DNA of 40,197 bases from Actinomycetes bacterium. GTDB taxonomy: Bacteria; Actinomycetota; UBA4738; HRBIN12. The stretch covers positions 1-40,197 of the forward strand of contig JAJNBA010000009.1 of NCBI GenBank assembly GCA_021155985.1. The letters run 5' to 3'. Within the stretch, counting starts at the first letter, position 1, and every line of letters starts with the position of its first letter. Shown here in pieces: positions 1 through 8,142 of this stretch. The notes under the pieces were generated by a model. It did no database searches and was not told the DNA's origin. It was given only the letters and a program-made list of their open reading frames with translations. The translations under genes were made by a program, and so were the position numbers.

Positions 1-171
1 CCCATGCCCCTCGCCCCCGGTGAGAGCTGTGTCTTCGAGGTTCGATTCTGGCCGAGCACCGACTTCCTGGGCCTGAAGCAAGATCAGATCTTCCGCGCGA
101 CTGCGACGGATCCCGTGACCGGGATGGTGCTGGACGAGGACAGGTTCGTCTTCTACGGACGGGCCACGTAG
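1..171 (+). CDS. C-terminal fragment of a CDS truncated by the window start, possibly an Ig/anchor-like beta-sandwich protein
   Basis: Frame 1 is open from base 1 to TAG at 169-171: PMPLAPGESCVFEVRFWPSTDFLGLKQDQIFRATATDPVTGMVLDEDRFVFYGRAT*. The 'APGESCVFEVRFWPS' pattern suggests a beta-sandwich repeat. Confidence 0.5.
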   Translation, partial: PMPLAPGESCVFEVRFWPSTDFLGLKQDQIFRATATDPVTGMVLDEDRFVFYGRAT

Positions 172-616
172 CGGGTCATCGGCGCACGATCTCGCGTCGG
201 CCGATCAGGTCACGAACCTAGGAGCTCCCTGGCCCGCCGGGCTCCCTCACGAGCATGGGATTTGTGGCTGCGACCGTAGGGTGCGAGCACCGGGCCACGA
301 CCCCGATCCCACCATCGTGAGAGCCATCCTGCCGGTTCATGACCGCGAGGGTACTGGTGGGGCGAATACTTGACCTGCGCCTGGCTGGCAGGTTTCCCAC
401 TATGCCGCGGAGACCGTGGGCTAAACGACTTACCCCTGCTTCCCTACGCGGCGAAACTGCTGGCTCCTCGCGCCTCCGTAGCCAACAGCCCAATTCAGGC
501 CAGGGGAAGCGTACGAGACTTACCTCCGCTGCCAGATGTCAGCCTTTCACAGTGGTGCCTAGGTTCGAGGGTCGGCCCGGAACCACCGAGCCCCCGTCGG
601 AAGGGAGTGGTGCCGC

Positions 617-2434
617 GTGAGGAGATCCAGGCTGATCGCCGGAGTCCTCGGTTTGGCAGCGGTCGTGATGCTCCTCGGCTTGCAGGCGATCCCTGCGTTG
701 GCCGTCCACGATGGCGAAAGCGAAGTCACCGTGGGGAGCAACGACAACATCTTTTCGCAGAACAAGCAGAACGAACCCGCGGTGGCGATCGACCCGGCCC
801 ATCCGTGGCTGGTCGCCGCAGGCGCGAACGACAACATCGACATGGAAGCCTGCAACGCCGGCACGGATAACACCTGTCCCTTCACGACCGACGTCGGCGG
901 CTCGGGCATCCAGTTCTCGTTCAACTCGGGCGACACCTGGGTCCAGCCCACCTACACGGGACTCACCGCCCGAGACTGCCTCGGCGTCGTCGGTGACACC
1001 GACCCGCCCTGTGTCGCACATCCCGGCCCGATCGGGACGCTGCCTCACTACGACGACGCTGGGATGGTCTCCGATGGCGATCCCGCGGTCGTCTTCGGTC
1101 CACTCCCCGGCGCCAACGGGGAGTTCTCGTGGGCCAACGGGTCGCGTCTGTACTACGCCAACCTCGCGGCCGCATCCACGGTTCACGAGGTGGCGCCGTT
1201 CAGGGGCTTCGAGGCGATCGCCGTCTCGCGGATGGATGTTCCGGCGAGCGTCGACACGGTTCCCGAAGCGAGCGCCCTGGTAGCGAACGAAAACAGCTGG
1301 GCGCCCCCGGTCGTCGTCAGCAAGCAGTCGGCCACCACGTTCAGCGACAAGGAGCAGATCTGGGCCGATCAGAACGAGGACAGCCCGTTCTTCGGCAACG
1401 CCTACGTCTGCTGGGCAGGTTTCCGGAGCCTTTCGGGCGGCAACGCCTTGCCGACACCCCTGATCGTGGGAGTCTCCTCGGACGGTGGCGACACGTGGCG
1501 GACGAAGCAGGTCACCGACGCCACGAACAACCCGTTCAACCCGAAGAAGGGGTTCGGGCGCTCCGGCTGCACGATCCGCACGGACAGCGACGGTGTCGTC
1601 TACCTGATGGCGAACCAGTTCGCCGTCGGGACCCCCGGCGTCGGCAAGCACATCTTGATCAAGTCCTTCAACGGCGGGAAGAACTGGACCCGTCCGCAGG
1701 TGCTGTTCGACGCGGTCGACTCGTGCTTCGCAGTCCAGTTCGACGGGGCCGGGTTCCGGTGCGTGATGGACGGGATCGCGGGAGCACGCGATGACCTGTC
1801 GGCGTCACCGAGCCTGGACATCGCCTCGGAGAGCACCGACTACATGTACGACACCTGGGCGGACGGTCGGACCGGCAGTGCCGGGCCGCCGGTGAACAAC
1901 CAGACCCAGCTCCGGATCGCGTGGTCGACGGACCACGGCACGAGCTGGACACAGCAGGTGATCCCCATCGCTGCGGGCGACCGTCCCTACTACTCCGCGG
2001 TCGCTGTCTCACCGGACGGGACGGACCTCTACCTCGTGTACAACGCGTTCACGACCCCGTACCGCAACGACACCACCTCCAGTCGGGGTCTCGTGGGCGT
2101 GGTCCTGCACGCCGATGTCTCCGGCTCCGGTGCGCCGGGAGCGTGGACGGAGGTCCATCGAAGCGCGGTGACGGGTGACCCTCGAGCCTCGGCGCAGAAC
2201 AACCTCGTTCTCGAGTTCTTGGGTGACTACGTCTACGCCGACGCCACGGATGAGTACGGCGTGGCGGTTTGGAACGACGTTCGGCAAGGCGCCGTCTGTG
2301 GGCCTGTGAACACGTGGCGGGCTCAGGTGCAGGAGACGCTGGACCCGAGCGGCGCTCCTGCGATCCAGCAGGCGTGTCCCGCTACGTTCGGCAACACGGA
2401 CATCTGGGCATGGTCAGGAGCCGACCCCACCTAA
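617..2434 (+). CDS. Secreted BNR/sialidase-like beta-propeller protein
   Basis: 605-aa ORF, GTG start, N-terminal signal peptide (MRRSRLIAGVLGLAAVVMLLGLQAIPALA); repeated S-x-D-x-G-x-T-W motifs (SFNSGDTW, SSDGGDTW, SFNGGKNW, STDHGTSW). Confidence 0.75.
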   Translation: MRRSRLIAGVLGLAAVVMLLGLQAIPALAVHDGESEVTVGSNDNIFSQNKQNEPAVAIDPAHPWLVAAGANDNIDMEACNAGTDNTCPFTTDVGGSGIQFSFNSGDTWVQPTYTGLTARDCLGVVGDTDPPCVAHPGPIGTLPHYDDAGMVSDGDPAVVFGPLPGANGEFSWANGSRLYYANLAAASTVHEVAPFRGFEAIAVSRMDVPASVDTVPEASALVANENSWAPPVVVSKQSATTFSDKEQIWADQNEDSPFFGNAYVCWAGFRSLSGGNALPTPLIVGVSSDGGDTWRTKQVTDATNNPFNPKKGFGRSGCTIRTDSDGVVYLMANQFAVGTPGVGKHILIKSFNGGKNWTRPQVLFDAVDSCFAVQFDGAGFRCVMDGIAGARDDLSASPSLDIASESTDYMYDTWADGRTGSAGPPVNNQTQLRIAWSTDHGTSWTQQVIPIAAGDRPYYSAVAVSPDGTDLYLVYNAFTTPYRNDTTSSRGLVGVVLHADVSGSGAPGAWTEVHRSAVTGDPRASAQNNLVLEFLGDYVYADATDEYGVAVWNDVRQGAVCGPVNTWRAQVQETLDPSGAPAIQQACPATFGNTDIWAWSGADPT

Positions 2435-2457
2435 CCCCCTCGGTTGGTCGTCTCCCT

Positions 2458-2495
2458 GAGAAGCCGTTGGAGCCTCCGGGTTCCAGCGGCTTCTC
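2458..2495 (+). terminator. Strong hairpin after the BNR gene (14-bp stem, no clear T-tract)
   Basis: gagaagccgttgga (2458-2471) / tccagcggcttctc (2482-2495), complementary with one G-U pair, 10-nt loop; 23 nt after the stop codon. Confidence 0.5.
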
Positions 2496-2959
2496 AATGG
2501 GGGGGTGCGATCCCGCGGCCCTGGGCGCCTGCAGACAGCCAAGCAATTAGCCCTGAGCGAGACCAGCAGAATCGCGACTGCCACGGCTCTGTCCTGCGGT
2601 TGCCGAGCGCTTAGCTTGGAGCCGGAGCTCACATAGATCAGCTCCAAGCGAACCAGCAACGACGACGAAGTCACTGTGGGCAGTCGCGCCATCACGGCAG
2701 CGCCTCCTCCAGCACAAGAACGCGATCGGAGGGTGTCGGTAGGATCGGAGGGCGGCAGCCGAGCGGTCTCTCCCGCCCGGGAAACGCAACCGCTTGGCGT
2801 TAAAGGCCGGCCAACGCCGCGAGCCCAAGCAGCCGCCTCGACGTCATCATAGGAGACCTATCTCGCCGCTCGGCACATAGGCCCTAAGGGACGGGAATCA
2901 GACGGCTCCAGGCGCGTCCGTTCTCAGTAGGACTCTGGCCCGGTTGGGAGGGATCTCAG

Positions 2960-3544
2960 ATGGATACGACGCACACTGCCTCGACATCGACCTCGGTCTC
3001 GTGGCATCACATCCGCGTCGGGGCGCTCCTGGGTGTCGCCGCCGCCTTGGTGATGGGGATGTTCGCGATGATCGCCTCGGCGACCTATCACGACACCGGG
3101 TTCTTCACGCCGTTGCATCACATCGCCTCGGCCGTGATCGAGCCGACGGCGATGATGCGATCGATGGAGGCGGGGATGGCCGGTGACACGTTCGCCATCT
3201 CGGTCGGACCGGCCCTCTTGGGGCTCACGCTGCATCTCGTGACGGGGGCGTTCTGGGGCGCCATCTTCGGATTGATCGTCTCAACCGGCTGGCTTCGAGG
3301 CGTCTCTGGGCTCATAGGTGGGATCGTCTACGGCTTGGCGGTGATGCTTGTGATGGCGTTCCTCGCCTTGCCTGTGATCGCGGCAGCCTTCGGGGGCGGC
3401 GAGCCAGTCTCGGACATGCCGCGGCTCGCGGGTTGGGGCACGTTCACGGTCGAGCACGCGATCTATGGCGGCGTGCTAGGGCTGTGGCCCCTCAGGCGTC
3501 CCGAGCCCGAGCCGAGGCATTCAGACGATGCGTCGGGGACATGA
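2960..3544 (+). CDS. Multi-pass membrane protein, unknown function
   Basis: 194-aa ORF with several hydrophobic segments (VGALLGVAAALVMGMFAMIASA, GPALLGLTLHLVTGAFWGAIFGLIV, GLIGGIVYGLAVMLVMAFLALPVIAAAF); 'gggaggga' SD upstream. Confidence 0.65.
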   Translation: MDTTHTASTSTSVSWHHIRVGALLGVAAALVMGMFAMIASATYHDTGFFTPLHHIASAVIEPTAMMRSMEAGMAGDTFAISVGPALLGLTLHLVTGAFWGAIFGLIVSTGWLRGVSGLIGGIVYGLAVMLVMAFLALPVIAAAFGGGEPVSDMPRLAGWGTFTVEHAIYGGVLGLWPLRRPEPEPRHSDDASGT

Positions 3545-3637
3545 CTGAGAACGCCCTAGAAGGAGAAGGCGTCGGAGGTGGGTGGTGATCCCGCATCATC
3601 GGAATCGCGACCGTTAGCGCGCGTCCCAGATGATGGG

Positions 3638-4171
3638 ATGACCCTGCGAGAGGATCACGAGGAGTTCCTGCACGCGACGTTGGGGTCGATGGACCTCGTC
3701 TACAACCTCGCACGCCGCTTCGCCGATCGCGTCGAGGACACGGAGGACCTCGTGCAGGAGACCTACCTCGCCGCATTCCGCGCTTGGAGGGACCACCGCC
3801 GTCCGCGACGGGTCGATCCGTGGATCGCCACGATCTGCCTGAACCTCGGACGGTCCCGATACCGGACCAGGGAGCGCCGACCGATCGAGGTTCGGATCGA
3901 GGATCGGGACTTCCGCGCCCCGGAGGTGGGGGAGCCGGAGCTGGCGGCCGAGGCGACGATGGACCGGGAGGCCCTGCACCAGGCGATGTGGCGCCTCCCG
4001 GAGGAACAACGCGTCGCGCTCACATTGGTGGACCTCGCCGGGCTGTCCACCGCGGAGGCGGCGCTGGCGATGGGCACACCCAGGGGCACCGTGCTCTCGC
4101 GACTGCATCGAGGTCGTCGGGGGCTCGCCGCACTCCTCTGGGCCGAGGTACGGGAGGTGGAGGGACCATGA
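3638..4171 (+). CDS. ECF-type RNA polymerase sigma factor (start could be GTG 3578)
   Basis: Sigma-70 region 2 (YNLARRFADRVEDTEDLVQETYLAAFRAW) and region 4 (LPEEQRVALTLVDLAGLSTAEAALAMGTPRGTVLSRLHRGRRGL). Confidence 0.88.
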   Translation: MTLREDHEEFLHATLGSMDLVYNLARRFADRVEDTEDLVQETYLAAFRAWRDHRRPRRVDPWIATICLNLGRSRYRTRERRPIEVRIEDRDFRAPEVGEPELAAEATMDREALHQAMWRLPEEQRVALTLVDLAGLSTAEAALAMGTPRGTVLSRLHRGRRGLAALLWAEVREVEGP

Positions 4172-4410
4172 CGATCTGGTCGATGAAGCGGCGCCACGAT
4201 GCAGACAGGAATGCCGCGGAGTACGTCTCGGGCGAGCTATCCGGCCGGGTTCGACGCTGGTTCGAGCGTCATCTCCTCGACTGCGAGGACTGCTGGCGCG
4301 AGGTCCTGCTGGGTCGATTCGGCAAGCGGGTGGCCGAGGATGCTCGTGAGGCCGTTCCGGTGGGTCTCCGAGATCGGGTGCGAGCCGCCATCATGCTGTG
4401 TTCGGACTGA
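4168..4410 (+). CDS. Zinc-finger (zf-HC2-like) anti-sigma factor
   Basis: 80-aa ORF in ATGA overlap with the ECF sigma gene; H-x3-C-x2-C motif in 'RHLLDCEDCWREV'. Confidence 0.75.
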   Translation: MTIWSMKRRHDADRNAAEYVSGELSGRVRRWFERHLLDCEDCWREVLLGRFGKRVAEDAREAVPVGLRDRVRAAIMLCSD

Positions 4411-4719
4411 TATGGGTGGTCCGGTGTGGTCTCTCTGGTGGGCGGCACCCCTCCTCTCAGCCGAGGGCCAAAGCTGCCTCGCCTAGGGGGTCGGCAGCAG
4501 GGAACCGAAGATCAGTGAGCGTTCCGAACCGTACCTTTCAGGTACTTCTCCGGACGCAGCCTGTTTCCGCTGGTTAGAGGTTTGAGCGATGGGGGCGAAA
4601 CTCCTGGCTCACTCGAGGCCCCGGCGAACGTCATCCTCCTGGCGGCCGGGGTCGTTGTGCGTAGAAGCGACGTGCCTGGGTAATGAACCGACCAAGGGCG
4701 ATATCCGGGAGGAAGCGAC

Positions 4720-5289
4720 ATGGGATTCATCAGCACGGTTGCGAGCTTTGGCATCGGATACGTGGCGGGGACGGTGTCGGGCCGCCAGGGCATCGAACGG
4801 CTGTCCGGTCGTGTACGGCGATCATCCTCGTCGAGTGAGGGCTCTGGAGACACGACTTCCACGATGGACGTCCGGGAGATCCGCCAGGTGATGACGACGC
4901 CTCCCGATGCCGTCCGGAAGACCGCCAGTCTGCAGGAGGCCGCCCGCTTGATGAAGACGAAGCACATCGGCGACGTATTGGTTGAGGATGAGCAGGGCCG
5001 GCTGGCCGGCATCCTCACCGACCGGGACGTCGCGATCCGGGCCACGGCGGAGGGAGCGGATCCGAAGACGACCAAGGTGGAGGACGCCTACACGCAAGAG
5101 GTCACCGCCCTCGCCCCGACGGATACGGTGCACGATGCCGTTCGGATGATGCGATCCCAGGACGTCCGCCGCCTGCCGGTGGTGGAGGGCGGGAAGGCTG
5201 TCGGGATCGTCTCGCTGGGCGACATCTCGGTGGAGACCGCTCCCGGCTCACTGCTCGCCGATATCAGCACGGCCGTTCCGGATCGCTGA
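4720..5289 (+). CDS. CBS-domain-pair protein with hydrophobic N-terminus
   Basis: MTTPPDAVRKTASLQEAARLMKTKHIGDVLVEDEQGRLAGILTDRDVAIR and EVTALAPTDTVHDAVRMMRSQDVRRLPVVEGGKAVGIVSLGDI are two CBS motifs; SD gggagga. Confidence 0.85.
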   Translation: MGFISTVASFGIGYVAGTVSGRQGIERLSGRVRRSSSSSEGSGDTTSTMDVREIRQVMTTPPDAVRKTASLQEAARLMKTKHIGDVLVEDEQGRLAGILTDRDVAIRATAEGADPKTTKVEDAYTQEVTALAPTDTVHDAVRMMRSQDVRRLPVVEGGKAVGIVSLGDISVETAPGSLLADISTAVPDR

Positions 5290-5445
5290 GTACGATGGTA
5301 GGCCCCGACCCCAGGTGGCCGAGTGAGTGGCCGAACTGTGAGCACGCCTTGCTCATCGCAGAAGCTGAACGCATGATCCAGGCGTCCGCCGATCTCAGCG
5401 CCTCCAGGCCCATTCGACCCGAGCGACCTCGTTTCCGGGACATGC

Positions 5446-7776
5446 TCAGATCCGCGCACCGACGCCGGCTTCCTCCTCACCCTGAGCCGGCGTTGCGCCC
5501 TGGCGGGTCGCCTCAGCGACGTGGAGCGGGACGCTGGTCACAACGACACCGCGCTCGAACAGCAACAGGCGTTTGAAGAACAACGCGCTTTGGCTGTGGA
5601 GCAGCTGCTCCCACCAGTGCGAGACCACCACCTCCGGGAGGACGACCGTGACGACCGTGCCTGGCCGCGCGGTCTGCCGCCGGACCTCTTCGAGCATCGG
5701 CTGCGCGAAGTCCCGGAACGGCGCATCCACGATCGAGAGCGGGACGACCATCCCTCGATCCATCCACCCTTCGATGACCGCTCGTTCCTCATCGGGGTCC
5801 GGCGAGAAGAAGACGGCCCCGATCTCTGCGGCCTCAAGCGACAACGCGTAGGTGACGGCCCGAGCTGCAGCGGCCTGCACGCCCGAGACCGGGATGAGGA
5901 CAGCGTGGCGCGTGGGCTCATGCGGACGTGACCCTTCAGGCCCACGCTCCTCGGGGAGCAGCGGCACGTCCGTCACGACGATGTCTCCCTCGAAGAACAG
6001 TGAGACCTTGAGCCAGAATCCCCACCGCCGGCCCAGGTGCCGCAGGAGCGACCGGCTCGTGAGCTCTTCCGGGAGCACGACCGTGACGAACCCATGGGTT
6101 CCTGCTCGGAGGGAACGCAGACGGGCTCGAAGCGCCTTCGCCGGCCGCTCCGTGCCCGTCTGGAGCTGCTGGAGCGAGCCCATCCGTGGGGCGAAGCTGG
6201 CCCACCGTTCCGCGACCGACTCGAACGTTCCCGGGTCGCCCACGTACAGCCCCACCACCCGCGTAGGTCGGAGCGCGCGGACGTACCCGAGGGCCTTCGC
6301 CGTCGCAGGCCCGAGATCGCGGATCAGCAGTACGAAGAGGTTGTCCACGCCGCGCCGGGGGGATTCCGTCTCGACCCGGAGCGCTCGACCGATCCGTTCG
6401 TAGTGTCGGTGGACCCCGATGAAGAAGGTGATGATCACCGGCATCGCGGCGATCACGATCCAGGCCCCGTGGGTGAACTTCGTCACGGTCACGATCACGA
6501 GCACGACGCCGGTGGCCGCCGCGCCGATCGCGTTCAGCGTCATGCTGCGGCGCCATCCTGGCTCCCGCAGCCTCCACCAGCGGCGCACCATGCCCGATTG
6601 GGACAGCGTGAACGCCGTGAACACGCCCACCACGTACAGCTGGATCAGGTGCGTGAGCTTCGCGTCGAAGGCGTAGATCAGGAGGCATGCGAGGATCGCC
6701 AGGATCACGATCCCGTTGGAGAAGACCAACCGGTCGCCTCGGTTCTTGAACTGCGACGGCATGAACCGGTCCCGCGCGAGGATCGCCGAGAGGCGCGGGA
6801 AGTCCTGGTAGGAGGTGTTCGCGGCGAGGATCAAGATCCCTGCGGTCAGTCCTTGGAGGAGGAAGAAGGGGAGGGTCCTGCCGAAGATCGTCTCGCCGAT
6901 CTGCGACAGGACGGATCGAGAGACGGCGATCTCCTCGGTCACGCGGATGTGAAGCAGGACCGAGAGGATGGTGATCCCGATGAACATCGTCACCGTCATG
7001 AAGAGCATCATGCTCAGCGTCGACGCAGCGTTCTTCGATTGCGGGCGTCGGAAGGCCTGCACTCCGTCCGCAACCGCCTCGACCCCCGTGAGGGCGGTCG
7101 CGCCGGACGAGAACGCGCGGAGGATCAGGAACAGGCTCACGGTCGCCGTCGCCTCCAACGGGAGATGGGCGGTCTCGGCGATGGGGCACCCCGAGAGGCA
7201 GCGGACGAAGCCGGTGAGGAACATCAGATAGATGAGGGTCACGAAGCCGTAGGTCGGGATGGCGAACAAGGTGCCTGCTTCCTTCACTCCCCGCAGGTTG
7301 GCGAGCGTGAGCAGGATCACGAGCCCGATCGACAGAGCCACCCGATGCTCCGCCAGCGCCGGCACGGCCGAGGTGATCGCTACGGAACCCGCGACGACCG
7401 ACACCGCGACCGTGAGGACGTAGTCGATCAACACCGCCGCAGCCGCCACGAGCCCAGGGAGCGTCCCCAGGTTCTCCCTCGCGACGATGTAGGAACCGCC
7501 GCCCCTCGGATACGCCCGCACCGTCTGTCGGTAGGAGACGACAACGATCGTGAGCATCGCGGCGATCGCGATCGCGATGGGGATCCGGGCGGCCAACGCT
7601 CCCGTGCCGGCGGTGACCAGGACGAGCATCATCTGCTCGGTCGCGTAGGCGTTCGAGGACAGCGGGTCGGACGCGAAGACCGGTAGGGCCAGGATCCGTG
7701 GGAGGAGCTGATGCTCCGCGCTGCGGCTCGCGAGGGCTCGCCCCACGAGCACCCGCTTCAGGGCTGGGGTCGCCAT
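5446..7776 (-). CDS. APC-superfamily permease, KimA/YdaO-like potassium importer with extended C-terminal cytosolic region
   Basis: 776 aa; N-term LKRVLVGRALASRSAEHQLLPRILALPVFASDPLSSNAYATEQMMLVL resembles KimA (B. subtilis YdaO); multiple TMs; C-terminal VTVVLPE..HWWEQLLHSQSALFFKRLLLFERGVVVTSVPLHV. Confidence 0.8.
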   Translation of the reverse strand: MATPALKRVLVGRALASRSAEHQLLPRILALPVFASDPLSSNAYATEQMMLVLVTAGTGALAARIPIAIAIAAMLTIVVVSYRQTVRAYPRGGGSYIVARENLGTLPGLVAAAAVLIDYVLTVAVSVVAGSVAITSAVPALAEHRVALSIGLVILLTLANLRGVKEAGTLFAIPTYGFVTLIYLMFLTGFVRCLSGCPIAETAHLPLEATATVSLFLILRAFSSGATALTGVEAVADGVQAFRRPQSKNAASTLSMMLFMTVTMFIGITILSVLLHIRVTEEIAVSRSVLSQIGETIFGRTLPFFLLQGLTAGILILAANTSYQDFPRLSAILARDRFMPSQFKNRGDRLVFSNGIVILAILACLLIYAFDAKLTHLIQLYVVGVFTAFTLSQSGMVRRWWRLREPGWRRSMTLNAIGAAATGVVLVIVTVTKFTHGAWIVIAAMPVIITFFIGVHRHYERIGRALRVETESPRRGVDNLFVLLIRDLGPATAKALGYVRALRPTRVVGLYVGDPGTFESVAERWASFAPRMGSLQQLQTGTERPAKALRARLRSLRAGTHGFVTVVLPEELTSRSLLRHLGRRWGFWLKVSLFFEGDIVVTDVPLLPEERGPEGSRPHEPTRHAVLIPVSGVQAAAARAVTYALSLEAAEIGAVFFSPDPDEERAVIEGWMDRGMVVPLSIVDAPFRDFAQPMLEEVRRQTARPGTVVTVVLPEVVVSHWWEQLLHSQSALFFKRLLLFERGVVVTSVPLHVAEATRQGATPAQGEEEAGVGARI

Positions 7777-8021
7777 GCCGTCCCCACCGTCGTACGGTCC
7801 GGATCGGCGCGATCATCGGATCGGGCGGCATCCGCCTCCATACGCTCGAGGAGTCGATCGGTCAGATCCACCTCACGAGACGCGCGTTCCCATTCGCGGA
7901 ACGCGAGCCAGGACCGTATCGCGGGACCCGCGAGGAGCCCGAGGCCACCGCCGACGAGGAGGCCCACGAGGAACCCATCGAGTCCGAGCCCCTTCACCGC
8001 CAGGAGAGCTGAAGTGTCCAT
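7758..8021 (-). CDS. Small single-TM protein overlapping the kimA-like start
   Basis: 87-aa ORF MDTSALLAVKGLGLDGFLVGLLVGGGLGLLAGPAIRSWLAFREWERASREVDLTDRLLERMEADAARSDD...; overlaps the kimA-like start by 19 nt. Confidence 0.5.
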   Translation of the reverse strand: MDTSALLAVKGLGLDGFLVGLLVGGGLGLLAGPAIRSWLAFREWERASREVDLTDRLLERMEADAARSDDRADPDRTTVGTAWRPQP

Positions 8022-8142
8022 CCCTGGAGTGTCGGTGCAGACCTGTAGCCGCGAGGTGTGGAAGGGACCGCTCGACATAAGGGTTGTGTAAGGGCACGCG
8101 ACCCGAGGAGACGCTTGTTACGCTCCGACGAGGGAGATCGGG

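Noticed and set aside
384-410. B12-box-like sequence on the minus strand (AGTGGGAAACCTGCC), possible cobalamin riboswitch
   Set aside because: The rest of the cobalamin aptamer core (GGTG..AATCC, CCGCCACTGT in the right order) is missing and no minus-strand gene lies downstream.
561-580. T-loop-like GGTTCGAGGGTC suggesting a tRNA or tmRNA end
   Set aside because: No flanking 5-bp T-stem, no anticodon or acceptor stem, and no tmRNA tag ORF or 5' signature.
539-1651. 370-aa minus-strand ORF opposite the BNR gene
   Set aside because: No motif; the opposite frame has a signal peptide and BNR repeats.
3630-3641. ATG-ATG-GGA-TGA mini-uORF overlapping ECF sigma start 3638
   Set aside because: No good -10 at the right distance, and the sigma gene may start at GTG 3578; easily a chance overlap.
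5936-7831. 631-aa minus-strand and 549-aa plus-strand ORFs overlapping kimA-like
   Set aside because: Pro/Arg/Asp/Gly-rich shadow frames; the 776-aa frame has coherent TM segments and family motifs.
8022-8142. Possible ydaO (c-di-AMP) riboswitch upstream of the KimA-like operon
   Set aside because: The divergent gap is only about 120 bp and no ydaO consensus segments are recognisable.
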